Shown: positions 34,225-44,303 of the stretch, piece by piece | Layout of the letters: each line of letters begins with the position of its first letter | Position numbering within the stretch: position 1 is the stretch's first letter | NCBI RefSeq assembly: GCF_900111025.1 | Contig: NZ_FOFN01000001.1 | Coordinates: 124,001 to 188,000 of the forward strand | Length of the DNA: 64,000 nucleotides | Origin: Hyunsoonleella jejuensis | GTDB taxonomy: Bacteria > Bacteroidota > Bacteroidia > Flavobacteriales > Flavobacteriaceae | Direction of reading: 5' to 3' | Notes under the pieces: model-generated | Database searches by the model: none | Told to the model about the DNA's origin: nothing | The model's input: the letters and a program-made list of their open reading frames with translations, nothing else | Position numbers and translations under genes: made by a program

Positions 34225-35325
34225 TTAGGCACCTTCAAATTGTAAGTCGAAAGCCTCTGCTATTTCCTTATAAACAATTTTACCGTTTATGATATTTAGC
34301 CCTTTTGCAAGAGATTTGTTTTTCTTGCATGCTTTTTTCCATCCCATATCTGCCAATTTAATCACATACGGTAATGTAACATTAGTTAATCCCATAGTAG
34401 AAGTGTAAGGTACAGCTCCTGGCATATTTGCAACACTATAATGCACCACTTCATCTATAATATAAGTAGGGTCCTGATGTGTTGTTGGCTTTGTAGTCTC
34501 GAAACATCCTCCTTGATCTACTGCTACGTCTACCATAACAGTACCTGGGCGCATATCCTTGAGCATATCTCTAGTAATTAATTTTGGTGCTTTTGCACCT
34601 TTAATTAATACACCTCCAATAATTAAATCGGAATCCTTGATGTGCTTTCTAATATTATATTCACTCGAAAACTCACTAATTACGTTATTCGGCATAGTTT
34701 CACTAACATGACGCAAAGCTTTCATATTTATATCTAAAATAAATACATTAGCCCCTAATCCGGATGCCATACGAGCAGCTTGAAGCCCAACTACCCCTGC
34801 ACCCAAAATCAATACTTTTGCTGGTGGTACGCCTGGAATTCCTCCCAATAAAATACCACGTCCCATTATAGGCTTTTCTAAATATTTTGCTCCTTGCTGA
34901 ACAGACATACGTCCGGCAACTTCAGACATTGGAATAAGTAATGGCAACGAGCCATCTTTATCCTCAACCGTTTCATAAGCTATACAAACAGACTTACTAT
35001 CAATCATGGCTTGGGTAAGCGGTTCGCTAGAAGCGAAGTGAAAATAGGTAAATACAACCTGATCTTCCTTTATTAACCCGTACTCTTTTTCAATGGGCTC
35101 TTTAACCTTCACTATCATTTCTGCAATGTCGTACACTTCTTCTATGGTATCTAGAATAGTTGCACCTGCATCGATATAATCTTCATCTAAAAACCCACTA
35201 TTATGTCCAGCGTTTTTTTGGATAAATACGTTATGATTTCTTTTTGTAAGTTCGAAAACACCAGAAGGCGTCATTCCTACACGGTTTTCATTGTTTTTAA
35301 TTTCAATAGGAACACCAATTTTCAT
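34225..35325 (-). CDS. ald: Alanine dehydrogenase
   Basis: A 366-residue enzyme converting L-alanine and NAD to pyruvate and ammonium. The N-terminal EIKNNENRVGMTPSG, the active-site TYFHFASSEPL, the Rossmann motif LGAGVVGLQAA and VDVAVDQGGCFETT are all diagnostic. The length is standard. The 218-bp upstream region holds the palindrome GATGCGCATC (35358-35367) about 33 bp before the start, a possible operator. Confidence 0.93.
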   Translation of the reverse strand: MKIGVPIEIKNNENRVGMTPSGVFELTKRNHNVFIQKNAGHNSGFLDEDYIDAGATILDTIEEVYDIAEMIVKVKEPIEKEYGLIKEDQVVFTYFHFASSEPLTQAMIDSKSVCIAYETVEDKDGSLPLLIPMSEVAGRMSVQQGAKYLEKPIMGRGILLGGIPGVPPAKVLILGAGVVGLQAARMASGLGANVFILDINMKALRHVSETMPNNVISEFSSEYNIRKHIKDSDLIIGGVLIKGAKAPKLITRDMLKDMRPGTVMVDVAVDQGGCFETTKPTTHQDPTYIIDEVVHYSVANMPGAVPYTSTMGLTNVTLPYVIKLADMGWKKACKKNKSLAKGLNIINGKIVYKEIAEAFDLQFEGA

Positions 35326-35357
35326 TCTGTTAGCTTTTTATGTTTGAAATAACGTTT

Positions 35358-35367
35358 GATGCGCATC
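35358..35367. promoter_or_regulatory. Palindrome upstream of ald
   Basis: GATGCGCATC is a perfect 10-bp palindrome in an AT-rich region 33 bp before the ald start. Regulator unknown. Confidence 0.25.
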
Positions 35368-35543
35368 ACCAAATCGGGTGCAATATTAAAAATTTGGTTT
35401 AATTATAAATACAAAACCAAGACTTTTTTTGACTTTTCCATATCACATTTAACAAATTATTAGAAATTCTATAAAACACATCAGTTTAACAGGTATTTAA
35501 TAAGAGGTGCTATCTTTATAGCAATCTCGTCTGTATACCAGTA

Positions 35544-35816
35544 TTACTTGTTGTATTTAATTTTGAAATACAGCAATAGCATTGAAGACAAAACGGTAAT
35601 GGAATTAGCAAAAATCATTGAAGGACTATCCTTTAAAAAACCATAAACAAGCCATAGTACAATTCCGATAAAAAATAGAATTAGCATTGGCAACGAAAGG
35701 CTGGAAACGTCTTTTGTTTTCCAAGTTTTATACACCTGAGGTAAAAATGCTGCAGTGGTTAATACTGCCGCTCCAAAACCTATGAGCTCCATATAATTTA
35801 AACTTAGAATATGCAT
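35544..35816 (-). CDS. SemiSWEET-type sugar transporter
   Basis: An 82- or 90-residue three-helix protein with the PQ-loop motif (AFLPQVYKTWKTKDVSSLSL). SemiSWEETs dimerise to carry small sugars across the inner membrane. The first ATG abuts the stop codon of the upstream TPR gene; the internal Met before ELIGFGAA (35792) gives the more usual N-terminus. It is co-transcribed with the TPR protein gene. Confidence 0.85.
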   Translation of the reverse strand: MHILSLNYMELIGFGAAVLTTAAFLPQVYKTWKTKDVSSLSLPMLILFFIGIVLWLVYGFLKDSPSMIFANSITVLSSMLLLYFKIKYNK

Positions 35817-37592
35817 TTAGTTAATAGCATCTCCTCGCAATCTTCTAAATTGCTTTCTTGCTTCAATAAAATAAATACTATCTGCATAATTAAAAACCAA
35901 TTCCTTGTACAGTTCTTTTGCCTTTTCTGGAGCATTTAAATGATGTAAATACAATTCCGCTAAACTGTAAATGGCATTATCTGCCAAAATACCATCCCTA
36001 AAATTGTCTATTATAAATTGATAGTTTGCCGCAGCCTTTTCAAACTGCTGCTTCACCTCAAAAAGTTGTGCTTGTTTGTACAGTGCTTGTGGAATTATAG
36101 GTTCTGTTTTGTGCACTTCAATCACTTTGTTTAAGATATCTATAGCTTCATCATTCCTGTTTTGAAACGCTAATAAATCTGCCTTGGCATATTGTTTTAA
36201 AGGAGTTTGTAGCGAATCCTCATACTTATTATCTGATATCAAGAGCTTTAATTCTAAAGCATCATTTGCTATTAACTGTGAGGTAGAAGATTTTAAAATT
36301 TTAAGCTGGGATTCAGCCCATTTAAAATCGCCTTTATAATAACTTGCCTTAGCTACTTTAAAGCGGGCCATTTGCGAAACCGTACTGTTTTTTAAGTTCC
36401 TTTGAATTTGAGTATAGTAAATCAAAGCCTTGTTAAATTCTTCCTTCAACACCAAAATATCCCCAAGTTCTAGTTTTATCTCAGCTTTTTGAATATCATT
36501 TATAGGCAATTTTAAAGCTTCCTCTAAAAACGCAGTTGCCTCTTCTGTCTTACTCATATTGAATGCTAAAAAATGGGCATAAGATAATTGTAAATCTAAT
36601 GTTTGCGCAAACTTGCCATAGGTATCAAAAAGCTGTAAATATTTACTTTGCAACTCCTTATAATCTGCCGTATTTGCCTGTTTAGTTTCAATTTGAAGTA
36701 AGTCGTAAAATGCCTTTAGTTTGGTGTCGTTATCCTGGGCATTTTCAACGACATAATTGAAGATAGTTTTTGCAGTTTCCGTGGCATTCTCCTTCTCAGC
36801 AATTCTACCCAAATTCAGAATGCGGTCTAAACCTTCCTGTATTCTAGTATTTATAGCCTTCTCCTGAGTAAAGGATTTATTAAAATCCTTTTGTTGCACA
36901 AACAACCAACTCAGTAGTTCATTCCAAAGTACATTGGGCTCTTGCTGTATTTTTTTTATGAGCAGTTTTCGTAAAATCACATTACTCTCAGCATCGCCGT
37001 CTTCACTTATAAAACTACTTAATGCCCGCTTTATATTGTTTAGGGAAATAGGATTACGTTCTGCAAAATCTATATAATTCAACATCATTTTTTCTATGTT
37101 TCCCTGCTCGCCATAAATCTGTGCCAACGGCAATTTTAAATTTAATTCAGGCTTAAGCTCCATGGCCTTTTCGTAAGTAGTAGCAGCTTGTTCTAGCAAA
37201 GAATAATCCTGAAATGTTCGGGCAACCGAATACGCATTGTTGGGATTCACCAATAAACTATTTATGGCAATAGTATAATGCTCATTGGCTTTTTCTATAT
37301 TATCCTGTAGTTGATAATTATACCCCAAACTTACATAAAACGCAGGGTAATTAGTTCTATTAATTATCTCATTTATAAATGCCTCAGCTTCTTTGTATTG
37401 TTCTAATTGCTGATGCGTATCTATAATTTGTTTAATGTAAGTAATGTTTGATTTAGACGTATTGTATAACTTTTTATACTCTATCAACGCTTTTTCAAAA
37501 TCTCCGTTTTTATAGTATTCCTTTGCAAATAAGTCGTCTTGCGCTACAAGTAACGTTGGAATACATAAAAGCAAATACACTAATAACCGCAT
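35817..37592 (-). CDS. Tetratricopeptide-repeat periplasmic protein
   Basis: A 591-residue protein with a signal peptide (ends LLVAQ) and helical TPR repeats throughout, for example YKNGDFEKALIEYKKLY near the N-terminus and LAELYLHHLNAPEKAKELYKEL near the C-terminus. TPR arrays mediate protein contacts; the partner is unknown. It is directly followed by the SemiSWEET gene without a gap. No enzymatic domain is visible. Confidence 0.83.
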   Translation of the reverse strand: MRLLVYLLLCIPTLLVAQDDLFAKEYYKNGDFEKALIEYKKLYNTSKSNITYIKQIIDTHQQLEQYKEAEAFINEIINRTNYPAFYVSLGYNYQLQDNIEKANEHYTIAINSLLVNPNNAYSVARTFQDYSLLEQAATTYEKAMELKPELNLKLPLAQIYGEQGNIEKMMLNYIDFAERNPISLNNIKRALSSFISEDGDAESNVILRKLLIKKIQQEPNVLWNELLSWLFVQQKDFNKSFTQEKAINTRIQEGLDRILNLGRIAEKENATETAKTIFNYVVENAQDNDTKLKAFYDLLQIETKQANTADYKELQSKYLQLFDTYGKFAQTLDLQLSYAHFLAFNMSKTEEATAFLEEALKLPINDIQKAEIKLELGDILVLKEEFNKALIYYTQIQRNLKNSTVSQMARFKVAKASYYKGDFKWAESQLKILKSSTSQLIANDALELKLLISDNKYEDSLQTPLKQYAKADLLAFQNRNDEAIDILNKVIEVHKTEPIIPQALYKQAQLFEVKQQFEKAAANYQFIIDNFRDGILADNAIYSLAELYLHHLNAPEKAKELYKELVFNYADSIYFIEARKQFRRLRGDAIN

Positions 37593-37640
37593 GTTGTAAA
37601 TATACTGAAGATAAATTGAATCCTAGATTAAGGAAACATC

Positions 37641-37667
37641 AAAAATGCCCGAATATTGTATTCGGGC
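37641..37667 (-). terminator. Hairpin with short T tract
   Basis: GCCCGAATA (37647-37655) pairs with TATTCGGGC (37659-37667). On the minus strand ATTTTTG follows. It would end minus-strand transcripts before the TPR gene. Confidence 0.55.
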
Positions 37668-37761
37668 AGTACCAACCAAAATAATGTTCTATTAACTTAA
37701 CTACCGCAGTTAAAAGCGATAGCATCACTCGATTGGGGACAGCTTTTCCTTTATTAAAAAA

Positions 37762-37884
37762 TTACTTCTTTACAACTGCCAAAGTTTTATTTTCAGGTTT
37801 TTCTAAACTAAAATCTGAAAACAACACTTTACTCCCAATAAAAATAAGTGCTAGAAGCAGAATAATACGTAGTACATTCTTCAT
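37762..37884 (-). CDS. Possible 40-residue membrane protein
   Basis: A short open frame starting at the Met before KNVLRIILLL: one hydrophobic segment (about residues 5-20) and a polar tail ending AVVKK. The frame extends further upstream, but the 40-residue version has a typical small membrane protein layout. Function unknown, and it could be spurious. Confidence 0.4.
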   Translation of the reverse strand: MKNVLRIILLLALIFIGSKVLFSDFSLEKPENKTLAVVKK

Positions 37885-38021
37885 GGTTAAGTAGGTTGAT
37901 AGAATTGGTTCAGCTATATTCTGAAATAATACCGAAAGAACAAAAAAAACCGACTTAAAATCGTTAAACAACACCTAAAAAATGTATTTTATCGATTTTT
38001 ATATGTGAAATTGTAAGAAAT

Positions 38022-39293
38022 TTATTCTATTATATCAAAACCTGTGTACTTCTGTAAAACCTTAGGAATTTGTATACCATGTTCTGTTTGGTAGTTCTCT
38101 AAAATACCCGCTAAAATTCTAGGTAAAGCCAAAGCACTACCGTTTAAGGTATGGGCCAATTCGTTTTTACCATTTGTGTTTTTGAATCGTAATTTTAAAC
38201 GGTTTGCTTGGAAAGTTTCAAAGTTTGAAACGGAAGATACTTCAAGCCATCTGTCTTGCGCTGTTGAAAACACCTCAAAATCATACGTCAATGCCGATGC
38301 AAAAGAAGTATCGCCAGCACATAACCTTAAAATTCTATACGGTAATTTTAGTTCTTCTAAAATACCTTTTACATGGTTTACCATACCATCAAGCGCATTA
38401 TAAGAATTGTTTGGGTGCTCTACCCTAATAATTTCCACCTTATCAAATTGGTGCAATCTGTTTAAGCCCCTTACGTGTGCGCCGTAGCTTCCTGCTTCTC
38501 GTCGGAAACAAGGTGTGTAACCTGTAATACCAATAGGTAAATCTGCTTCATTTAGTACGGTATTTCTAAAAATATTTGTACCCGGAACCTCTGCTGTAGG
38601 GATTAAATACAAATTATCTTCGGTAACATGGTACATTTGCCCTTCCTTATCGGGCAACTGCCCCGTCCCAATTCCTGAGGCTTCATTTACTAAAAGAGGT
38701 AATTGGTATTCTTCATAACCAGCCTCAGTGTTTTTATCTAAAAAATAAGCAATTAAGGCACGTTGTAATTTTGCTCCCTTACCTTTATACACCGGAAAAC
38801 CTGCACCTGTAATTTTATTGCCTAATTCAAAGTCTATAATATCATACTGCTTTGCAAGTTCCCAATGTGGAAGTGCGCCTTCGTGCAGCGTTGGGATATC
38901 TCCCGCTCTAAATACCTCTTCGTTATCATCTTCAGAATTCCCATCGGGAACAGACTCATGTGGCACATTTGGAATTTGATATAGCAATTCCTGCAAACGT
39001 TCAGCGGCACTATTTAATTGTTCTGTAAGGTTTTTAGATGCTTCTTTTAATTCTCCTGTTTTCGCTTTTAAAGCGTTTGCTTCTTCAACTTTTCCAGATT
39101 TGAATAAGTTCCCTATTTCTTTTGAAATTGAATTAGACTCTGCCAAAGTATTATCCAATTCCGTTTGGACACTTCTGCGCTTTTCGTCTAAAGCAATCAC
39201 ATCGTCAATCATTTTAGCCGCATCAATATTGCGCTTTGTTAAACGCTCGATAACAACTGCCTTATTCTCTCTAATAAATGGAACTTGTAGCAT
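38022..39293 (-). CDS. serS: Seryl-tRNA synthetase
   Basis: A 423-residue class II aminoacyl-tRNA synthetase that charges tRNA-Ser. The N-terminal antiparallel coiled-coil arm (about residues 25-110) is followed by the catalytic core with TAEVPGTNIF, PCFRREAGSYG (motif 2) and LNGSALALPRILAGILENYQ (motif 3). Length and order are standard. Confidence 0.95.
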   Translation of the reverse strand: MLQVPFIRENKAVVIERLTKRNIDAAKMIDDVIALDEKRRSVQTELDNTLAESNSISKEIGNLFKSGKVEEANALKAKTGELKEASKNLTEQLNSAAERLQELLYQIPNVPHESVPDGNSEDDNEEVFRAGDIPTLHEGALPHWELAKQYDIIDFELGNKITGAGFPVYKGKGAKLQRALIAYFLDKNTEAGYEEYQLPLLVNEASGIGTGQLPDKEGQMYHVTEDNLYLIPTAEVPGTNIFRNTVLNEADLPIGITGYTPCFRREAGSYGAHVRGLNRLHQFDKVEIIRVEHPNNSYNALDGMVNHVKGILEELKLPYRILRLCAGDTSFASALTYDFEVFSTAQDRWLEVSSVSNFETFQANRLKLRFKNTNGKNELAHTLNGSALALPRILAGILENYQTEHGIQIPKVLQKYTGFDIIE

Positions 39294-39335
39294 GGTTTAA
39301 AATTTAAGCTGCAAATTTAAGAAATAGTCTATGAT

Positions 39336-40652
39336 TTAATCTGTTTTTGAAGGTAAAATCCAGTGACTATGACTTAGGGGTTGCCATGGTGCACTTGCAA
39401 TATCAACATCAGGATTAATAAGCCGTTTTAAAGGTTTACCGTTTACGCTTATCCTACAATCTACAAAAACTGCAACATCTTGCCCTTTTTCCTTAAACTC
39501 TTTTTTTAAATATTGAGCAAATTGCCAAATAACATCAGGTTTTGTACTCGCACTACGTTGCTGTTTTTTGGTTAGATAATCGTCTAAAAATATTGTGGTT
39601 TTTTTATTAGTTAGTTTATCTTTAACAGTATAGGTAATTGCCCCATGTTTTGCCCTAAGCATCATGCGCCATGAGAGACGATGCCCTTCTTCGGTCCACA
39701 ATACATCATCCTTAAAAAAATGATGACGCAACGGCAAAACTATTTGCACCACAAAATATACTATAAATAATATTACGTAGGCATTTTTAAATTTTGGAAA
39801 TTTCACTTCAGCTTTGTTATAAAACTCCCTTTTCTTCAAAAATATATTCCTGATAGTTTTTGGCGGAAAGAAAAACAAGTAAAACGCTAAAGCTAAATAT
39901 GGAAAAATACCTATTTGAAATACAAAAGAATTAAACAAATGAAATCCTATGGAAACAATAAATGCCAATTTTCTAGTAGGCTTAAATAGCAGTAAGGGCA
40001 CAATTAAACCATCAAAAAAAATACCACCCCAAGTAAGCACACTTTGCAGCCATTTTTGTTGCAACACATCCCCAATTAGGTAGTAATTTTTTTTACCATA
40101 CATTAAAACCTCCATTACTGTACCCTCCAACCAATCAGGATATAATTTTGCAACAGACGCATAGGTATAAACTATAAAGAGTTGAATAATAAACACCCAT
40201 TTGCACCAATTGGGCATTGCATTGGTTTGTATTTTAGGGTTTAATTTTGCATCTACAGACACATCTCGATGTGCTGGCATAAATACCATAATGGCACTGA
40301 CCAACATTAACAAATAATAATGGTTGTTGTATGATGATTTTTGCATCAAGTAGCTCCCCGTCCATAAAAGCGTAAAGCCTATCATGCTAAAACGATATTT
40401 ATAGCCCACCATAATAAGCAGACCAAAAATAGACATCGCACCATAATACAAATACATGCCCTCACCTTGAAAAACCTGTAACCATTCGAAACCAATAAAT
40501 GTGAATGTGAATTTTGGCACTACTAAACTCTGTTTCAACCACCCCGTAAGTATGGCACCAAAAGATTCGAGAAAACATAGTAGACCAAAAAATACTCTAA
40601 AAACTACTAATTGTGAATTATCAATATGTCTAAACGCCCAATTATTCAGCAT
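39336..40652 (-). CDS. HTTM domain membrane protein
   Basis: A 438-residue polytopic protein of the HTTM family, related to the membrane part of vitamin-K-dependent gamma-carboxylase. The N-terminal LVVFRVFFGLLCFLES and the central YNNHYYLLMLVSAIMVFMPAHRD are typical. Several membrane segments extend to about residue 325, followed by a soluble domain with ISVNGKPLKRLINP. The activity in bacteria is not established. Its start overlaps the ribF end by 11 bp, so the two are co-transcribed. Confidence 0.8.
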   Translation of the reverse strand: MLNNWAFRHIDNSQLVVFRVFFGLLCFLESFGAILTGWLKQSLVVPKFTFTFIGFEWLQVFQGEGMYLYYGAMSIFGLLIMVGYKYRFSMIGFTLLWTGSYLMQKSSYNNHYYLLMLVSAIMVFMPAHRDVSVDAKLNPKIQTNAMPNWCKWVFIIQLFIVYTYASVAKLYPDWLEGTVMEVLMYGKKNYYLIGDVLQQKWLQSVLTWGGIFFDGLIVPLLLFKPTRKLAFIVSIGFHLFNSFVFQIGIFPYLALAFYLFFFPPKTIRNIFLKKREFYNKAEVKFPKFKNAYVILFIVYFVVQIVLPLRHHFFKDDVLWTEEGHRLSWRMMLRAKHGAITYTVKDKLTNKKTTIFLDDYLTKKQQRSASTKPDVIWQFAQYLKKEFKEKGQDVAVFVDCRISVNGKPLKRLINPDVDIASAPWQPLSHSHWILPSKTD

Positions 40653-41580
40653 TGTAGTTGTTAATGAAATTCAATGAAAACAGCTTGTCCTTTTCCAATT
40701 GAGATTTTAAAGCTTCAACCGACTCAAACTTTTGCTCGTCACGGATGCGTTCTAAAACATCAATCTGAATGTTTTTGCCATAGATTGATGTTTCAAAATT
40801 GAAAAAATGCACTTCTATGGATTCGGTATCACCACTTACGGTTGGATTCATTCCAATGTTCATCATGCCGAAAACAGTCTTATTATCAATCATCGATTTC
40901 ACCACGTAAGACCCTTGTTTGGGTATTAGTTTATAATTTTCTTCAATGTTGATATTAGCCGTTGGATAGTTTAATTGCTTTCCAATACCTTTACCTTTTA
41001 TTATGGTTCCCGTGAGCATAAATGGATAGCCCAAATATCTGTTAGCTCGTTGAATATTACCCTCAGAAAGTGCCTGCCTTATTTTTGTAGAACTTACCGC
41101 TACATCATTAATATCTTGAGCTGATATTTCTTCCACTTCAAAACCAAATTCCTCTCCATATTTTATCAAATCATTTATATCTGCATTCCTGTTTCGCCCA
41201 AATCGATGATCGTAACCTATAATTACCTTTTTGGCGTTTAGTTTATCTACTAAAATTTGTTTTACAAATGTTTCAGCCGACAATCTAGAAAAGGCCTTGG
41301 TGAATTTTTTAACTAACAGATAGTCTAAACCTAATTTATCTAAAATCTCACTGCGCTCTTGTATAGTATTAATCAATTTTATACTTGAGTCTTTTTGTAA
41401 GACCATTCTTGGGTGCGGAAAAAATGTGAGTATTACAGATCTTAGCTTTTCTTGATGTCCTGAATCAATAAGGCGGTTTATAATTTTTTGATGTCCTACA
41501 TGAACACCATCAAATGTTCCAATGGTTACAATTGTGGGCGATGAAGCTACATACTTTTCGATTTTTAATACCTTACCCAT
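40642..41580 (-). CDS. ribF: Bifunctional riboflavin kinase / FAD synthetase
   Basis: A 312-residue enzyme that makes FMN and FAD from riboflavin. The N-terminal adenylyltransferase domain has GTFDGVHVGHQKII (about residues 22-35) and the C-terminal kinase domain has GKGIGKQLNYPTANI. Length is standard. It is divergent from the metalloprotease gene. Confidence 0.94.
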   Translation of the reverse strand: MGKVLKIEKYVASSPTIVTIGTFDGVHVGHQKIINRLIDSGHQEKLRSVILTFFPHPRMVLQKDSSIKLINTIQERSEILDKLGLDYLLVKKFTKAFSRLSAETFVKQILVDKLNAKKVIIGYDHRFGRNRNADINDLIKYGEEFGFEVEEISAQDINDVAVSSTKIRQALSEGNIQRANRYLGYPFMLTGTIIKGKGIGKQLNYPTANINIEENYKLIPKQGSYVVKSMIDNKTVFGMMNIGMNPTVSGDTESIEVHFFNFETSIYGKNIQIDVLERIRDEQKFESVEALKSQLEKDKLFSLNFINNYNAE

Positions 41581-41594
41581 AGGCTTTTCAAGAA

Positions 41595-41625
41595 TTGTTA
41601 ATGTCGTTAAAATAAGCTAGATTTG
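41595..41625 (+). promoter_or_regulatory. Promoter of the secreted metalloprotease gene
   Basis: TTG at 41595-41597, 20 bp, then TAGATTTG at 41618-41625, a full match to the Bacteroidetes consensus. The ATG follows at 41651. Confidence 0.65.
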
Positions 41626-41650
41626 TTTTTAAAAGACCCCCAGCATAGTT

Positions 41651-44296
41651 ATGAAAACAAAACTACATTATGTTTTTACAACCGCCATATTTTTAACTGC
41701 TTTTTCAGTTTTTGCCCAAAACACCCTTTTTGTTAAAGTGCAACATCAACAAAAAGAAAATAGGTTGAAAAATACTTTTGAAAAGCATCTTACTTATCAA
41801 TTTGATTATAATACCCTCCATAACGCTTTAATAAAAGCTTCAGAAGCTACCACTTCTAAAACCAGTACTACTACCATTAGTTTCCCAAACATTGATGGTG
41901 AATTTGAAAAATACAAGGTCATCGAATCTTCTATAATGCACCCCGACTTACAAGCCAAATATCCTGAAATCCGATCTTATATCGGCTATGGCATTGATAA
42001 CCCTTCGGCCTACCTTCGGTTTAGCTTATCGCCTTACAAGGGGCTTTCCGGTATTATTTTGGGGAAGGAATACACCGAAGTTTTTGAGGCAAATACTGAA
42101 GAGACTACGCGTTTTACGGTAAAGCGAAAAGCGGATTTAGGCAAAATCGACAATTTTAGATGTAAGACTTTAGATGTTCTATCAGAAAACACAAATAAAA
42201 ACACCATTTTAAAAGATGCAGATGATAGTATTCACAGGCTTTACACCTTAGCACTTTCAGTTACTGGCGAATACGCCAGTTTTCATGGTGGCACATTACC
42301 TCTCGTAAATGCCGCTTTGGCATCAACTTTAACCAATGTAAATGCCGTATTTGAAAACGATTTTAATGTAACGCTACAGCTTGCGGCAAATAACGATAAT
42401 GTTATCTATTTTAATGCTGGCACTGACCCTTATTCTGGGTTCAACAATTATAATACCGAAGTTCAAAATACGCTTGATGCTCAAATTGGTGATGGCAATT
42501 ATGACGTGGGACACCTACTTTCTGCGATTGGTTTTGATGGAAATGCAGGTTGTATAGGCTGCGTTTGTATTACTGGCTTAAAAGGTAGCGCCTATACTTC
42601 GGATAGTGCACCTGAGGGATTTAACTTTGATATTGATTTGGTGGCTCACGAATTGGGACATCAGTTTGGAGCTAACCATACATGGACACACGATGGCAAT
42701 GAAGGTAGCAATGTACAGATGGAGCCTGGAAGTGGCACAACTATAATGGGGTATGCAGGAATTGCAGCTTCGGCAAATATCCAGTTAAATAGCGATCCTT
42801 ATTTTCATGCTATTTCTATTGAGCAAGTTACCACTTATATAAAATCAACGAGTTGCGCTACAGAAACCAACACTGGAAACACTACACCGACAGCAGATGC
42901 GGGGCTTGACTTAACCTTACCTGTAGGAACAGCTTTTAAACTTGTTGGTACTGGAGCAGATAGCGATGGCGATAATATTACGTATTGTTGGGAGCAAATA
43001 AATGAGGATAATGCTTCAACTACTTATCCTAATCCTAATTCAGGTAATGATGATGCTGTTTTGGTTAGATCATTCTCTCCAACAGCTAGCCCTACACGGT
43101 ATTTTCCAAATTTATCAGATTTGAGATTTGGTGTGAATGCTAATCAATGGGAGAAAGTCCCCAATGTTGGCAGAACTGCTGATTTTAGACTGACTGTTAG
43201 AGATAATAAACTTGGTGGTGCGAATAATACCCATGATGATATGCGTGTTACTTTCAATCCAAGTTTCGGGCCTTTTGAAATAACATCTCAAAATACTACT
43301 GGTATTTCTTGGTCTAGTGGCACCACAGAAACCATTACTTGGAATGTTAACAATACGAATACCCTTCCTGGAGCATCAAACGTAAATATTTTATTATCTA
43401 CCGATGGAGGCGAAACTTATAACGAAATTGTGAGTAATATTCCTAATAATGGAAGCTACTCGCTTACTGTGCCAAATACACCATCACCAGAATGTAGATT
43501 GATGATTGAGCCTACAAACAACAACTTTTTTGCTATTAACGCTGAAGATTTTACCATAGATTTTGAAGTTACTACTACATGTACGCAATACAGTTCTCCT
43601 GCAAATTTGGGTATTAACATTACAGATAATAGCGGTACGTTTTCTCAAAGCCACTCCATTAACATAACCGATGCAACTACTGTGGAGGATATTAATATTG
43701 GCATGAATATAACGCATAGTTACATTGGCGATTTGGGTATTGCAATAGTAAGCCCCAATAACACCGAAGTGACACTAAAAACACAAAATGATTGCGACGC
43801 CGAGGAGGATATCATAGGAACTTTTGATGACGACGCTGTTGGTTTTAATTGTTTAAATGCTGCGGATAATATTGCTCAAAAATCCTTAAATGATTTATTG
43901 GAAACATTTGATGGCGAAAGCGTTAATGGAGATTGGACCATCCGTCTAGGTGATTTTGCTGCAGGAGACACTGGCATATTAAACTCTTGGTTTATTGAGG
44001 TTTGCCAAACCACTTATACATTATTAGAAATTAAGGAGTTTGCTTTTGAAGATATTAAAATATTTCCAAACCCTAATAACGGTGAATTTACTATAAAAGT
44101 AGATTCTATGCATACTAGAAAAGATATAAAAATTGAAGTTTTTGACGTACGAGGAAGACGTGTTTACAAACAAAAATTTAAGGAAACCTCAAGACTTGAC
44201 GAAACCATAAATTTAAACCAATTACAGGCTGGAATGTATATTTTGTATTTGAGTGATGCAACTAGAACTTACGCACGAAGAATTGCTATTGAATAA
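41651..44296 (+). CDS. Secreted reprolysin-like metalloprotease with T9SS sorting domain
   Basis: An 881-residue secreted protease. The signal peptide ends VFAQ. The zinc site HELGHQFGANH begins at His333 (HExGHxxGxxH, metzincin type) followed by a Met-turn-like TTIMGYAG. A proprotein-convertase P domain (about residues 645-785, with VEDINIGMNITHSYIGDLGI) and a type IX secretion C-terminal domain (about 800-881, with IFPNPNNGEF, AGMYILYL) follow. The protein should be exported through the T9SS and released or anchored outside the cell. It is monocistronic with its own promoter. Confidence 0.9.
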   Translation: MKTKLHYVFTTAIFLTAFSVFAQNTLFVKVQHQQKENRLKNTFEKHLTYQFDYNTLHNALIKASEATTSKTSTTTISFPNIDGEFEKYKVIESSIMHPDLQAKYPEIRSYIGYGIDNPSAYLRFSLSPYKGLSGIILGKEYTEVFEANTEETTRFTVKRKADLGKIDNFRCKTLDVLSENTNKNTILKDADDSIHRLYTLALSVTGEYASFHGGTLPLVNAALASTLTNVNAVFENDFNVTLQLAANNDNVIYFNAGTDPYSGFNNYNTEVQNTLDAQIGDGNYDVGHLLSAIGFDGNAGCIGCVCITGLKGSAYTSDSAPEGFNFDIDLVAHELGHQFGANHTWTHDGNEGSNVQMEPGSGTTIMGYAGIAASANIQLNSDPYFHAISIEQVTTYIKSTSCATETNTGNTTPTADAGLDLTLPVGTAFKLVGTGADSDGDNITYCWEQINEDNASTTYPNPNSGNDDAVLVRSFSPTASPTRYFPNLSDLRFGVNANQWEKVPNVGRTADFRLTVRDNKLGGANNTHDDMRVTFNPSFGPFEITSQNTTGISWSSGTTETITWNVNNTNTLPGASNVNILLSTDGGETYNEIVSNIPNNGSYSLTVPNTPSPECRLMIEPTNNNFFAINAEDFTIDFEVTTTCTQYSSPANLGINITDNSGTFSQSHSINITDATTVEDINIGMNITHSYIGDLGIAIVSPNNTEVTLKTQNDCDAEEDIIGTFDDDAVGFNCLNAADNIAQKSLNDLLETFDGESVNGDWTIRLGDFAAGDTGILNSWFIEVCQTTYTLLEIKEFAFEDIKIFPNPNNGEFTIKVDSMHTRKDIKIEVFDVRGRRVYKQKFKETSRLDETINLNQLQAGMYILYLSDATRTYARRIAIE

Positions 44297-44303
44297 ACAA
44301 TGT

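Noticed and set aside
37885-37974. Upstream extension of the 40-residue frame to 70 residues
   Set aside because: The added part (LFNDFKSVFFVLSVLFQNI) gives a second hydrophobic stretch without a better start context; the shorter form is more typical.
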